DNA of 64,000 nucleotides from Rheinheimera sp. SA_1 (GCF_001669775.1 NZ_LXWK01000011.1:248001-312000), one strand, 5' to 3'. Positions 36,367-45,983 are shown, numbered from the stretch's first letter. Made by a program: numbers and translations. The notes: generated from the sequence alone by a model not told the origin.

Positions 36367-36410
36367 GAAATGATATGATAAAGCCCAATCCGTACTTTAT
36401 AACATATGCC
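36367..36410. promoter_or_regulatory. Possible Zur-like palindromic region between divergent genes
   Basis: GAAATGATATGATAA and CTTTATAACATATGCC loosely resemble the two halves of the gammaproteobacterial Zur consensus (GAAATGTTATA...). The match is imperfect and the spacing is wider than in a single box. Proposed because the flanking genes resemble the zinc-linked zrg group. Confidence 0.25.
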
Positions 36411-36425
36411 TGAGAGTAAGCTCTA

Positions 36426-37037
36426 ATGTTGAAACCGTTGTTGATAGGGTTATTCCTGAGTCTGGTCGCATTCGAAAGTTTCGCCGCCACTGCTGCCACT
36501 GCCGCTGCAACCCCCGCCGCAAAAGATGCCGCAAAAGCAAGCGCTGTACAAACATTAGAATGGACTGATTTATTACCGCCGGAAGATTTGGCAAAAATGG
36601 AAGCATTACCTGAAGTCAATCACGAAGGCGGCGAAGGCCCTTCTAATGGCCTGAAACAGCAAATGACGAACGATCCATCAAATCAGGATCCGTCCAGTCA
36701 GGCCTGGAGTGAAGTACTGCAATCGGCCAATGTGCGCGGCGAATTAAACGGTAAAAAAGTAAAGATCCCAGGTTTTATCGTACCAATTGAATATGACGAA
36801 GCGCAGAATATCAGCGCGTTTTTCTTAGTCCCTTACTTCGGCGCTTGTATTCACGTACCACCACCACCGCCAAACCAGATTATTTTTGTCACCAATGCCA
36901 AAGGTTTAAAAGCCGACATGATTTACAACCCATTCTGGATTGAAGGCACTTTGACCACCGATACCATGAGCCACGATTTGGCTAATTCAGCCTACAGCCT
37001 GAAAGCAGACAGCATCAGCGAATACGTTTACGAGTAA
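36426..37037 (+). CDS. DUF3299 periplasmic protein (Zrg-type)
   Basis: A 203-residue protein with a signal peptide (LKPLLIGLFLSLVAFESFAA) and an Ala-rich linker. The DUF3299 core includes LEWTDLLPPEDLAKMEAL, the block KVKIPGFIVPIEYDEAQNIS, and YFGACIHVPPPPPNQIIFV with a Cys-x-His that could bind metal. DUF3299 proteins accompany ABC transporters in zinc-responsive loci. It is convergent with the DUF2796 gene and divergent from the ABC pair. Confidence 0.88.
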   Translation: MLKPLLIGLFLSLVAFESFAATAATAAATPAAKDAAKASAVQTLEWTDLLPPEDLAKMEALPEVNHEGGEGPSNGLKQQMTNDPSNQDPSSQAWSEVLQSANVRGELNGKKVKIPGFIVPIEYDEAQNISAFFLVPYFGACIHVPPPPPNQIIFVTNAKGLKADMIYNPFWIEGTLTTDTMSHDLANSAYSLKADSISEYVYE

Positions 37038-37039
37038 TT

Positions 37040-37108
37040 GTTAACTGCGGGGTCAGAGTCAATTGTTAACAAAATTAATTAACAATTGACTCTGACCCCA
37101 CAGTTAAC
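37040..37108. repeat. 30-bp inverted repeat, REP-like hairpin
   Basis: Two 30-base arms (37040-37069 and 37079-37108) match at 29 positions around a 9-base loop. Each contains GGGGTCAGAGTCAATTG. The GGGGTCAGAGTC motif is common around REP-associated tyrosine transposases in gammaproteobacteria (established knowledge). It lies between convergent genes and can terminate both transcripts. Confidence 0.9.
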
Positions 37109-37115
37109 ATTTGTA

Positions 37116-37664
37116 TTAGTTGCGTAGTTTTAGTGCCGAAGTGGTTGCCGACAATGCCTGTGCCCCTGCCACACCATCAACCAGATATTGTGCTTTGATG
37201 GTGGTTAAACCTGGTGCCAACTCAAAGAGCCCAAACTGCAAATTTTGTAACTTTAGCGGCGCCTGACATAACAGCTGAATATTGGCGTATAAGTCGGCGT
37301 GGCCGTGATCGTCCTGTTCAATCCGCACATCCTGTCCGGCGATAGTACAATTCGCTGCAGCTTCTGCAGTAAACCAACGGCCACTTTGCAGCATTTCCAG
37401 CTGTGTTTTTTGCAGTTGCTGTTCTTCCGGTGTGGTCGCACTATGTTCAAAACCCAGAATATTGCCTGCCGCCGTCACCAGTGCCAGTTCGGCTTCATTG
37501 CCATCCAATACAAAGGTCAGCTCTGCTTCACCATGCACATGGCTGCCATGGGCGGTCATTTCTTCGGCTACAGCCTGGCATCCGACACCAGCGACAAACA
37601 ATGTCAGCAGTTTCAGGCAGAAAACAACCGGCAAGCGGTTCAGACGTAGGGTTGAGGCAGTCAT
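37116..37664 (-). CDS. DUF2796 periplasmic protein (ZrgA-like)
   Basis: A 182-residue protein with a signal peptide ending near residue 33 (GVGCQAVAEE). The mature N-terminus HGSHVHGEAELTFVLDGN is the DUF2796 hallmark, with histidines able to bind zinc, followed by NILGFEHSATTPEEQQ. ZrgA of Vibrio, a zinc-binding periplasmic protein, belongs to this family. The histidine-rich loop of classical ZrgA is short here, only HDH-like stretches (EQDDHGHADLY). It probably works with the neighbouring ABC pair and DUF3299 protein. Confidence 0.85.
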   Translation of the reverse strand: MTASTLRLNRLPVVFCLKLLTLFVAGVGCQAVAEEMTAHGSHVHGEAELTFVLDGNEAELALVTAAGNILGFEHSATTPEEQQLQKTQLEMLQSGRWFTAEAAANCTIAGQDVRIEQDDHGHADLYANIQLLCQAPLKLQNLQFGLFELAPGLTTIKAQYLVDGVAGAQALSATTSALKLRN

Positions 37665-37757
37665 AAAGGCTCCGGATCTTTTTGGTTAGATATCATCATA
37701 CCCAAGTTTCTGTCAGGTGCAATGGTAGGTTTGGATTCACTTTAGGTAATTCGTAAA

Positions 37758-39206
37758 TCACGCCAAACAGCGGATCACCAATCTGAAACCGTCGTTGGAA
37801 GCGCTGTGTAATTCCAGCTGCCCCTGTAGTTTATCGCTCACCAATTGCCGGATGATCGACATGCCAAGCCCGGTGCCGCCTTCGCGTGCACGAGTGGTAA
37901 AAAAGGGTTCAAACACCCTGGCTTTGGTGCTGTCGTCCATGCCGATGCCATTGTCGCTATAGCTGAATTCAAATTCCTGATCCGCATTAAACGCGGCACT
38001 GATGTGAATTTTCGGCTGCATGATGCCAACAAAGGCATGATGACAACTGTTCAGCACCAGATTGGTCAGGATCTGCAACCAGACATCGGCCGCAGTGACC
38101 AGCTGTAACTTATCGTCGATGTTCAGTTCAAGCTGAACTTTTTGTTGCTTGGTCACCGGCGTCAGACTCGCCAGTAAGTTTTGCACCAACTCCCGGAACA
38201 GTACTGAACTGGACTGTGCCTTGGTTTGGCAGGCGGCGGTGGCTTTAAACTGATCCATTAAGCGCTGCGCCCGCTGCAAATTGCTAAGTAAGATTTGCTG
38301 ACCTTCGCTGATCCGCTGTACATAGTCGTCCCACATTTTGGATGTCAGACTACGATCAGCGGTCTTTTGCTGCAAATCGGCAAACAAATCCTGCACATTG
38401 GTTCCCGCCAGCAAAGCGACGCCCAGCGGCGAACTGACTTCGTGCGCCACACCGGCAACAATGCCACCAAGCGTCGCTAACCGGGCTTGATCCAAAATTT
38501 GTTGATGGGCTTTTTCCAGATCCTGATCACTGAGCCGCAGTTGTTCACTGCGTTGTTCAACCCGCTGTTCCAGCTCGCAATTGAGCTGTTCCAGCTGTTG
38601 TTGTAGTTTTAAAAACTGCTGCGCGTTGAGCGCTCGGCCTATCTGGTCTGCCAGGCTGCTGGCAAATCGCACTTCCGTTGCCTGCCATTGACGGGCGGTA
38701 CCAACATGCTCACAACAAATGATGCCAATCATTCTGCCAAGGTGACGAATGGGTAAATCCAGCATGGAACTGATTTGATACAGTGGCAAATAACCGGCGC
38801 TGAATTCCTGAGTGTAAGGATGGGTGTGCGCATCATCAGCCACAATTGCCCGCTCACTGCGCAGGCCGGCAAAATACCGCGGATATTCTAGGGATAAAAG
38901 CTGTAAGGGTTCCTGATGTACTGTACCTGCGTCAAACAACGTGTGACACGCCATGCTTTGACTATCAGCGCCATAAAACCACAAACTAACGCGCCGGACT
39001 GCCAGCCCGCGCTGCAACGATTGCAGGATCAGGTACACAGCGTCGTCAAAGGCTCCGCTGTCGATGGCGTGTGAACGCGATACTTCCAGCAAAATTGTTT
39101 CTAACGGGTCCACCACTGTATTCCTTTTCTTGCCACTTTTTGCTGCATTTTTGCGCAATGGTCTCAAGTTATCGCAATTGCCGTCTTTTGTAAATTTATT
39201 GATCAT
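37758..39206 (-). CDS. GAF-domain sensor histidine kinase
   Basis: A soluble kinase of up to 482 residues: GAF domain about 45-200, a coiled-coil linker (LEQRVEQRSEQLRLS), then a HisKA-like helix with VAGVAHEVSSPLGVAL (phosphorylatable His) and HATPase motifs LVLNSCHHAF, YSDNGIGMD, FEPFFTTR and GGTGLGMSI. The N-terminal 30 residues are basic and may be untranslated; a GTG near VDPLETILLEVSRS is an alternative start. No adjacent response regulator, so it is an orphan. Confidence 0.88.
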   Translation of the reverse strand: MINKFTKDGNCDNLRPLRKNAAKSGKKRNTVVDPLETILLEVSRSHAIDSGAFDDAVYLILQSLQRGLAVRRVSLWFYGADSQSMACHTLFDAGTVHQEPLQLLSLEYPRYFAGLRSERAIVADDAHTHPYTQEFSAGYLPLYQISSMLDLPIRHLGRMIGIICCEHVGTARQWQATEVRFASSLADQIGRALNAQQFLKLQQQLEQLNCELEQRVEQRSEQLRLSDQDLEKAHQQILDQARLATLGGIVAGVAHEVSSPLGVALLAGTNVQDLFADLQQKTADRSLTSKMWDDYVQRISEGQQILLSNLQRAQRLMDQFKATAACQTKAQSSSVLFRELVQNLLASLTPVTKQQKVQLELNIDDKLQLVTAADVWLQILTNLVLNSCHHAFVGIMQPKIHISAAFNADQEFEFSYSDNGIGMDDSTKARVFEPFFTTRAREGGTGLGMSIIRQLVSDKLQGQLELHSASNDGFRLVIRCLA

Positions 39207-39331
39207 ACCGCAGCAATGCCATACAGCAGCTCACCACGCCTGCAGCAGATTTACAGCCAGCCATTGATCCTGTGGCTTGGCTTGGGCGTAACCATGTTAT
39301 CTGACGAATGTGAACAATGTGCAGCAGCTTG

Positions 39332-40855
39332 ATGTCAAAACTGATTCTGATTTTAGGTGATCAATTAAGTCCGGTCATTGCCAGTTTGCGGCAATGGCAA
39401 CCGGGGGATGTGGTGTTGTTGGCCGAAGTGCAGGCTGAAGCCAGTTATGTTGGTCATCATCAGCATAAAATTGTGCTTATTTTCAGCGCGATGCGCCACT
39501 TTGCCGCAGTGCTGCTACAACAGGGTATGCAGGTTGAGTACATTGATTACAACCAGCGTATTGCCTCGCTGTATGAAGCGGTGGCGATAACACTGCAACG
39601 CCAGCCACAGTTGCAGTCGGTGATTGTAACTGCTGCTGGCGAATTCCGGCTGGCGCAGGAGATCCAAAGCTGGCAGGCCCGTTTGGAAAAGCCGGTGGTG
39701 GTGCTTGATGACGATCGGTTTATTGCCAGTTTGGCGCTATTTAACCGGTGGGCACAGGGCCGCAGCCAATACCGGATGGAATATTTCTACCGCGAGATGC
39801 GGCGTTACACCGGGCTATTAATGAATGGCACCGAGCCTGCTGGCGGCAAATGGAATTATGATATAGAGAATCGCAAACCCTGCCCGGCCGAATTGGCGGT
39901 GCCTGCGCCGGTCGCCATTGATCCCGATGACATTACCCAGGCGGTGATCAATTTAGTCCGCAGTGAATTTCCAAAAAATATCGGCGATGCCGGTAATTTT
40001 GCTTTAGCCGTTACTGGCAAGGACGCCAGGGCGGCATTTTCTGACTTTGTCGTACATCAATTACCACTGTTTGGCCAGTACCAGGATGCGATGGTGCTGG
40101 ACCAACCGTTTTTGTTTCACAGCATCTGCTCCATGTATCTCAACATTGGTTTGTTAGATGTGCGCTGGATGTGCCAAAAAGTCGAGCAAGCTTATCAGGC
40201 CGGCCAGGTCCCGCTGAACGCTGCTGAAGGTTATATCCGCCAATTGATTGGCTGGCGTGAATATGTCCGGGGTTTGTATTGGTTGCTGATGCCAGAGTAC
40301 AAAACCCGTAACTTTTTTAACGCGCAAACGCCGTTACCTGGTTATTACTGGCACGGCAAGACCAAGATGCGCTGCATGCAACAAGCCATCGGGCATACCA
40401 TCAAATACGCATACTCGCATCATATACACCGTTTGATGATTACCGGCAATTTTGCGCTACTGGCCGGGCTTTCGGTGGATGATGTAACGGATTGGTACCT
40501 GGCGGTGTATGCCGATGCCTTTGAATGGGTCGAATTGCCGAATACCCTTGGCATGGCATTGTTTGCCGACGGCGGTGTGCTCGCTTCAAAACCTTATGCT
40601 GCCAGTGGTAACTATATTCAGCGGATGAGCAACTACTGCAGTAGTTGTCATTACAAGGTGAAAGAAACCACCAGTGAACTGGCTTGCCCTTTTAACGCCT
40701 TGTACTGGGATTTTCTGGCGCGTAATGCGACAAAACTCACCAGCAATGCCCGATTGCAACTGGCTTACCAGCAATGGCATCGAAAAGACGAAACGCAGCA
40801 GGCGGCCATTCAGAAAAAAGCAGCGGAACTATTGATCCACCTGGAACAACTTTGA
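39332..40855 (+). CDS. Iron-sulfur cryptochrome/(6-4) photolyase-related protein (FeS-BCP, PhrB type)
   Basis: A flavoprotein of about 507 residues. The N-terminal domain starts MSKLILILGDQLSPV, typical of the photolyase-related branch. FAD-domain segments include GWREYVRGLYWLLMP and HRLMITGNFALLAG, and the C-terminal cysteines (YCSSCHYKVKETTSELACPF) plus Cys in HSICSMYLNIG make the [4Fe-4S] site. Bacterial members repair (6-4) photoproducts in light. ATG 39332 is preferred over one five codons earlier, though neither has a strong ribosome-binding site. Confidence 0.92.
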   Translation: MSKLILILGDQLSPVIASLRQWQPGDVVLLAEVQAEASYVGHHQHKIVLIFSAMRHFAAVLLQQGMQVEYIDYNQRIASLYEAVAITLQRQPQLQSVIVTAAGEFRLAQEIQSWQARLEKPVVVLDDDRFIASLALFNRWAQGRSQYRMEYFYREMRRYTGLLMNGTEPAGGKWNYDIENRKPCPAELAVPAPVAIDPDDITQAVINLVRSEFPKNIGDAGNFALAVTGKDARAAFSDFVVHQLPLFGQYQDAMVLDQPFLFHSICSMYLNIGLLDVRWMCQKVEQAYQAGQVPLNAAEGYIRQLIGWREYVRGLYWLLMPEYKTRNFFNAQTPLPGYYWHGKTKMRCMQQAIGHTIKYAYSHHIHRLMITGNFALLAGLSVDDVTDWYLAVYADAFEWVELPNTLGMALFADGGVLASKPYAASGNYIQRMSNYCSSCHYKVKETTSELACPFNALYWDFLARNATKLTSNARLQLAYQQWHRKDETQQAAIQKKAAELLIHLEQL

Positions 40856-40951
40856 CTGCGGTTTGAGGCACAAGCTGGGTGTTTTGTACTTTGCGTAATG
40901 GCTTTGGGCTTTTTAGCACAGGGTCTTCAGGCCGCTGCACCTTGCTGTCTG

Positions 40952-41938
40952 TCAGTGTGAACGCCGCGCTTCGATAAACACAGCCGGCGGCTGCTGCTCA
41001 ACCCAGTGCACACTGCTGTGGATTAACTGCAACGCACTTTGGAAAAACTCCTTGTTTACCCGTTGCCAGTCATCGTCCGGAGTATGGTAATGCCGATGCA
41101 CATCAACGCCAAAATACAGATATGGAATACCGGCGCGACGGAACACGGCATGGTCACTGGCATTGGACCAGTCAACCTGCTCTGAGCGGTCACCGGAACT
41201 TCTCGCAGCTCCTACACGACTGCTGCCATCATGACCCAGCACCAGTTTGACTTTGGCATGTTGTCGTGTCGGAATATTACTCAGCGCTGGCAAACTACGT
41301 TTTCCCGCCAAATACAGGCGCTGACGTTGTTCACCGCGACTAATCATGTCGAGGTTAATGTTTAAGAGCTGCTGCGTGCTGGGTACCAGTGATTGATCCA
41401 GCCAGGCTTTGGCGCCATCTAATCCTTGTTCTTCAGCATCAGTAGCCACAAAAATGTAAGAATATGCCGGGCAACTTTGACTGAGTTTACCTGCAAGATA
41501 GAGCATGCCAGCCACACCGGAAGCGTTATCATCAGCACCGTTAAATATTTTGGAACCGACCATCTTCAGGTGATCATAATGTGCGGTAACCACCACATAA
41601 GAATCTGGAAAAGTACAGCCCCTGAGCTGCGCCACCAGATTCACCCCCGCTGACTGGCTGAAAAAGCCACTTTTATACTGAAATGGCTGTCGGTAATCTG
41701 CCAGTAACGGCTGCAGTTTTAATTCACCTAACCGTCTGGAAATATACTGCTGCGCCAGCTGATGGCCGTCGCTGCCCGGAAAACGGCCGGCCATGTCATC
41801 AGACGATAACCGCTGTAAATCTTGCCAGGCCTGATTCAATAACTGCTCGTCGGCATTTATTGACGGCGCGGCAATGACAGGCAATACCGACATCACCACG
41901 ACACACCATAACCGCAGCCTCTGGATCAGACCGGGCAT
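40952..41938 (-). CDS. M28 family zinc metallopeptidase, secreted
   Basis: A protein of about 328 residues with a signal peptide (LRLWCVVVMSVLPVIAAPS). The di-zinc site is complete: TAHYDHL (His, Asp), GADDNASGVAG (bridging Asp), ATDAEEQGL (catalytic and metal Glu), INLDMISR (Asp) and the final His in RHYHTPDD. It is an aminopeptidase by family. The start is taken at the methionine just before the signal; a longer frame would run into the preceding gene. Probably exported to the periplasm. Confidence 0.9.
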   Translation of the reverse strand: MPGLIQRLRLWCVVVMSVLPVIAAPSINADEQLLNQAWQDLQRLSSDDMAGRFPGSDGHQLAQQYISRRLGELKLQPLLADYRQPFQYKSGFFSQSAGVNLVAQLRGCTFPDSYVVVTAHYDHLKMVGSKIFNGADDNASGVAGMLYLAGKLSQSCPAYSYIFVATDAEEQGLDGAKAWLDQSLVPSTQQLLNINLDMISRGEQRQRLYLAGKRSLPALSNIPTRQHAKVKLVLGHDGSSRVGAARSSGDRSEQVDWSNASDHAVFRRAGIPYLYFGVDVHRHYHTPDDDWQRVNKEFFQSALQLIHSSVHWVEQQPPAVFIEARRSH

Positions 41939-41978
41939 GTTATGCCGTAATTGCCATACCAACCCGACGCGCTGATCA

Positions 41979-43184
41979 CTATACTTGCTTGGCAATCGCA
42001 TTTAACAAATCCAGTTTTGATTGATAACGACGCCGCTCTGGCCCCGGCTCAACGTATTTCTTCGCCGACTGCAGATAACGCGAAGCTGAGGTCAGATCAC
42101 CTTTCAGCAAATAAACCCGCGCCATCCCAAACAGGGCTTCTGGCGTGTTCGGTTGTAATTTTAAACTTTGCCGAAAATGGCGCAACGCCACATCTGCTTC
42201 CCGACGCTCATAAGCTTCGTTACCAAGCATCACAAAATAAAATGGGTTTGCCAAACGCTTTTTAGAAACTTTATCTTCTAAATCAGCTGCTTGTCTATCG
42301 CGTCCGGTTAACTGGTACAACATCGCCAGATTCGCCATGGTATTAGAATGATTCGGTTCCAGCGCCAGACTGTGCAAATACACCAGCTCCGCTTCTGCCA
42401 GCAGTTGCTTATGCCGGTAAAGCACGGCCAGATTGTTCCAATTGCCTGACAATTCCGGAGCCGTGCGGATTGCCGCTTTAAGGTACTGATAGGCCAGATC
42501 GTAATTTTTACTTACGATGGCATCAGCCGCTTTATTGTTATAAAACATTGAGATAACTGCATTGCGGCCGACTTCGGTAGTGCGGAGTTTCGTTCTGGAA
42601 GGCACCCGGTCGAAATCAATCAGGTAACTGTGGCGACGATAGACAATATGCCCGACCCCGGCGAATTTTGAATCCGGATTGACCACCAGATTGACATGAC
42701 CATTCAGCAGGCTGCTACCAGAGCGGGTAATCCAATACTCGGGTACATCAACATCCTGAAATCTGGAGTCAAAACCCAAAGCATGCGCCAGACTATACGC
42801 CAAGATGGTTAACGACAGACAATTAGCCTGACGTTTCTCGAGGGTGTCACTGGCGATTAAGGTGGCAGAATTAACATACTCCAACATATCAGAGCCATCA
42901 TTGAAGATGAAGCGTAACAAGGCTCTGCTGCGGTCGAATGGATCACCATACAGCAACACTTGTTGGCGTAGTTCAGACACCACCTTTTCGGGTACCGCGA
43001 AAATTTGCTCCGGAGTTTCAATCGCTGCTGTAGGCGTGCCAAATTGATCATCGACAAACAGCCCGGAGTTAAGGGCATTAGGAGTAGTTTGACGGGGGGA
43101 ATTCTGGCAACCAGTCAGCAACAACAGCGCCAATACAACTGGCAACCAAAGTCCGCATGAGTGCAAAGAAAAATTGTGGTTCAT
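41979..43184 (-). CDS. TPR lipoprotein with transglutaminase-like domain
   Basis: A 401-residue lipoprotein (signal plus lipobox LLLLTGC). An N-terminal transglutaminase-like region carries QANCLSLTILAYSLAHALG (Cys) and NGHVNLVV (His). This is followed by tetratricopeptide-like repeats from about residue 225 to 390 (NWNNLAVLYRHKQLLAEAEL; NTMANLAMLYQLTGRDRQ; EALFGMARVYLLKGDLTSAS). Role unknown; a scaffolding or peptidoglycan-linked function is possible. It lies about 40 bases upstream of the peptidase gene, likely one operon. Confidence 0.88.
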   Translation of the reverse strand: MNHNFSLHSCGLWLPVVLALLLLTGCQNSPRQTTPNALNSGLFVDDQFGTPTAAIETPEQIFAVPEKVVSELRQQVLLYGDPFDRSRALLRFIFNDGSDMLEYVNSATLIASDTLEKRQANCLSLTILAYSLAHALGFDSRFQDVDVPEYWITRSGSSLLNGHVNLVVNPDSKFAGVGHIVYRRHSYLIDFDRVPSRTKLRTTEVGRNAVISMFYNNKAADAIVSKNYDLAYQYLKAAIRTAPELSGNWNNLAVLYRHKQLLAEAELVYLHSLALEPNHSNTMANLAMLYQLTGRDRQAADLEDKVSKKRLANPFYFVMLGNEAYERREADVALRHFRQSLKLQPNTPEALFGMARVYLLKGDLTSASRYLQSAKKYVEPGPERRRYQSKLDLLNAIAKQV

Positions 43185-43359
43185 ACATCACCTCAATCTG
43201 AAAACGATTCAAATGAAGTGTATACCCTGTTCGCAGTTCCAGCTGCTGTGTTACAGCCACTGTTTTGTCACAAAATTTTACCGGCTGGACTGAATTCAGG
43301 ACATGTGCGCAAAGGCCGGCGACTGCTGGGAGTGTGGTGATTCAGTGAATTTCAGATAC

Positions 43360-43384
43360 AAAAAAACCAGCTAAAAAGCTGGTT
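43360..43384 (-). terminator. Terminator of the tRNA-Leu operon
   Basis: In reverse orientation AACCAGCT-TTTT-AGCTGGTT is followed by a run of T, a textbook Rho-independent terminator directly after the second tRNA. Confidence 0.9.
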
Positions 43385-43388
43385 AATT

Positions 43389-43473
43389 TGGTGCCTAGGG
43401 GGGGACTCGAACCCCCACGCCGCGAAGCGCTAACACCTGAAGCTAGTGTGTCTACCAATTCCACCACCGAGGC
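43389..43473 (-). tRNA. tRNA-Leu (anticodon CAG)
   Basis: An 85-base class II tRNA with encoded CCA. The anticodon arm CTAGC-TTCAGGT-GTTAG gives anticodon CAG; the T-arm is GGGGG-TTCGAGT-CCCCC with a long variable arm. The acceptor stem has a C5/U68 mismatch at the same position as the mismatch in E. coli tRNA-Leu(CAG). Identical to the copy upstream. Confidence 0.97.
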
Positions 43474-43500
43474 ATGTGTTCTGTTTTTTCGTCTGCGACT

Positions 43501-43585
43501 TGGTGCCTAGGGGGGGACTCGAACCCCCACGCCGCGAAGCGCTAACACCTGAAGCTAGTGTGTCTACCAATTCCACCACCGAGGC
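43501..43585 (-). tRNA. tRNA-Leu (anticodon CAG), second copy
   Basis: Identical in sequence to the tRNA at 43389-43473, lying 112 bases upstream in transcription order. It carries the CCA end. Both copies are driven by the promoter at 43606-43634. Confidence 0.97.
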
Positions 43586-43605
43586 ATATGCCGCCGACGC
43601 CGTGC

Positions 43606-43634
43606 ATATTATGCGGCGACTGCGATGCCGTCAA
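43606..43634 (-). promoter_or_regulatory. tRNA-Leu operon promoter
   Basis: In reverse orientation TTGACG and TAATAT are separated by exactly 17 bases, followed by a G/C-rich discriminator (GCACGGCG) typical of stringently controlled stable-RNA promoters. Confidence 0.85.
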
Positions 43635-43709
43635 CCAGTGAATGCAAAATTTCCGCTATTTTCCAGTTGATTGTTTAAATGATCAGCAATTTAGCGCCTT
43701 GATCCCATC

Positions 43710-43746
43710 AAAACAAAACAGGCCAGCCGGATTAGTGGCTGGCCTG
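43710..43746 (-). terminator. Terminator of the 2-oxoglutarate oxygenase gene
   Basis: In reverse orientation CAGGCCAGCC-8-GGCTGGCCTG is followed by TTTTGTTTTG. A 10-bp perfect stem with a T-rich tail, 65 bases after the stop. Confidence 0.85.
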
Positions 43747-43810
43747 AAATTTTGAAGCTGATTTTAGATATAGATTGCGCCTGATTGACCGGGTTATGGC
43801 TGCTTCAGGA

Positions 43811-44764
43811 TCAATATTTTGGCTTTTTCAACAAACCAATTTCTTCTAAGCGTTGCATCAGATAATCGTTGGAATTTATTGGTTCCGGGTAACGATTTGG
43901 ATTTTGCGCACTGATACAGCTTGGCAGCGTTTCAATCACATAATCCGGGTTTGGATGCATAAAAAACGGGATCGAATACCGCGGCTGACCCGCTGCTGCG
44001 CCCGCCGGATTCACCACCCGGTGGGTCGTTGATGGCAGCAGGTGGTTAGTCAGACGTTGCAGCATATCGCCGATATTTACCACTATCGTACCTTCGATGG
44101 TGGTCACCGGTAACCAGCTGCCGTCACGGCGCAAAATTTCCAGCCCTGACTCGTGCGAGCCCACTAATAACGTGATCAGGTTAATATCTTCATGCTGACC
44201 AGCGCGAATAGACTGCGTAGACGTATCCGCAATTGGCGGATAATGAATCGGCCGCAAAATTGAATTGCCGTAATTCACTTTATCGGCGAAGTAACTTTGG
44301 TCCTGCTGTAAAAACAGCGCCAAAGCTTCTAACACCTGACAGCCGAGGTTTTGCAGCGACTCGTACAGCGCCGAAGTGGCCTGTTTAAATTCAGGCACTT
44401 CTACTGGCCACACATTCGGGTACAGGCTTGGATGCGGCGCCGGACCATCGAGTTCACGACCAACATGCCAGAACTCTTTTAAATCCGGGTGCTTGCTGTC
44501 TTTGGCTTTCTCAACACCAATGGCGGTATAACCACGCGCCCCGCCCTGACCAGGCTGATGGTAGTGCGCTTTGACTTCAGTCGGCAACGCGAAAAATTGC
44601 TTAATCGCTTGGTAGGTTTTGGCGACCACCTCATCCGGAATGCCGTGGCCACTGATGCCACAGAATCCAAACTCAGTGTAGGCCTTGCCAATTTCGGCAA
44701 CAAAGTTGTCTTTGTCGGTGGCAAACCGTCTGATATCTAAAGTTGGGACTTGTTGTTGAGTCAT
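43811..44764 (-). CDS. Isopenicillin N synthase family 2-oxoglutarate/Fe(II) oxygenase
   Basis: A 317-residue non-heme iron oxygenase. N-terminal DIOX_N region with FCGISGHGIPDEVVAKTYQA; the iron ligands are in GQHEDINLITLLVG (HxD) and STTHRVVNP (His), and PRYSIPFFMHPN carries the RxS pair that binds 2-oxoglutarate. The substrate is unknown. The next gene upstream in the operon (17 bases away) is a nucleoside transporter, which hints at a nucleoside-related substrate, but this is inference. Confidence 0.92.
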   Translation of the reverse strand: MTQQQVPTLDIRRFATDKDNFVAEIGKAYTEFGFCGISGHGIPDEVVAKTYQAIKQFFALPTEVKAHYHQPGQGGARGYTAIGVEKAKDSKHPDLKEFWHVGRELDGPAPHPSLYPNVWPVEVPEFKQATSALYESLQNLGCQVLEALALFLQQDQSYFADKVNYGNSILRPIHYPPIADTSTQSIRAGQHEDINLITLLVGSHESGLEILRRDGSWLPVTTIEGTIVVNIGDMLQRLTNHLLPSTTHRVVNPAGAAAGQPRYSIPFFMHPNPDYVIETLPSCISAQNPNRYPEPINSNDYLMQRLEEIGLLKKPKY

Positions 44765-44780
44765 AAAATAGACCTGTTTC

Positions 44781-45983
44781 TTAGCTTAGAGAGAAGAAAA
44801 AGCCTGCAATTGCCGCGGACATTAAATTCGCTAATGTCGCTGCAAACAGTGCTTTTAAACCCAGCTGTGCAATATCCGGCCGACGACTTGGCGCCATGCT
44901 GCCAAGACCACCCAACAGGATGGCAATCGACGAGAAGTTTGCAAAGCCACATAACGCAAAGGTTACGATTATTTGCGTGTGCTCAGAGAGCTTGCCTTCC
45001 TGCACATACTTGACGAAGTCCAGGTAAGCCACGAATTCATTGATCACCAGTTTTTGACCGATAAAACTACCGGCTAACCGTGCTTCTTCCCAGCTGACGC
45101 CAAGGATAAATGCCAGTGGCTGGAATATATAACCAAAAATCAGCTGCAGGGTTAAACCTTCGATGCCAACCAGCGCGCCGCCCCAGCCGACAATGCCATT
45201 AATTAAAGCAATCAAACCAACAAATGCCAGTAACATCGCACCAACGTTTAAAGCCAGCATTAAACCGCTGGCTGCGCCTGAAGCTGCGGCATCAATCACG
45301 TTGGTACTTCTTTCGACGGTCTCAATTTCGTTCAGGTGGTTTTTTGGCTGTTCAGTTTCAGGGATCAACATTTTCGCCATCAGCAAACCACCAGGTGCTG
45401 CCATAAAACTGGCGGCAATCAGGTATTTCATTTCAATACCCAATAAAGCATAACCAGCCAGTACTGAGCCTGCCACTGAAGCAAGACCACCTACCATCAC
45501 TGCAAACAGCTCAGAGCGGGTCATCGTTGGAATAAATGGTTTTACAATCAATGGCGCTTCGGTTTGACCAACAAAAATGTTGCCTGCCGCACTCATCGAT
45601 TCTGGCCGGCTGATGCCGAGTAATTTCTGCAGTCCACCACCGATGATGCCAATCACAAATTTCATCACGCCGATGTGATATAGCACGGCAATCAAAGATG
45701 AAAAGAAAATAATGACGGTCAACACATTGATCGCAAAAACAAATCGACCCATATCACCGAACAAAAATTTAATGCCTTCATTGGCGTATGCAATCACATT
45801 GCTGACTGCAGCTGACACACTGATCAGCACGTCTTTGCCAAAGGGTATGTACAACACAAAAGCACCAATGGCCATTTGAATGGCAAAAGCGCCACCAACG
45901 GTACGCCATTTAATCTGACTTTTGTGCGCAGACGCCAAATAGGCGACTAATAAGATGGCAAAGATGCCAACTAAACTCATCAT
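44781..45983 (-). CDS. NupC/CNT family concentrative nucleoside transporter
   Basis: A 400-residue inner-membrane sodium- or proton-coupled nucleoside transporter. Family motifs include [20 protein letters not shown] (nucleoside-binding loop), [32 protein letters not shown] and [20 protein letters not shown]. The start is at ATG 45983 or the next codon. It precedes the oxygenase gene and lies near uridine kinase, DeoD, DeoB and Gpt, which use imported nucleosides. Confidence 0.95.
   Translation of the reverse strand: MMSLVGIFAILLVAYLASAHKSQIKWRTVGGAFAIQMAIGAFVLYIPFGKDVLISVSAAVSNVIAYANEGIKFLFGDMGRFVFAINVLTVIIFFSSLIAVLYHIGVMKFVIGIIGGGLQKLLGISRPESMSAAGNIFVGQTEAPLIVKPFIPTMTRSELFAVMVGGLASVAGSVLAGYALLGIEMKYLIAASFMAAPGGLLMAKMLIPETEQPKNHLNEIETVERSTNVIDAAASGAASGLMLALNVGAMLLAFVGLIALINGIVGWGGALVGIEGLTLQLIFGYIFQPLAFILGVSWEEARLAGSFIGQKLVINEFVAYLDFVKYVQEGKLSEHTQIIVTFALCGFANFSSIAILLGGLGSMAPSRRPDIAQLGLKALFAATLANLMSAAIAGFFFSLS

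Noticed and set aside
36367..36410. Confident Zur box
   Set aside because: Only the half-sites resemble the consensus and their spacing is too wide; kept as a low-confidence regulatory region only.
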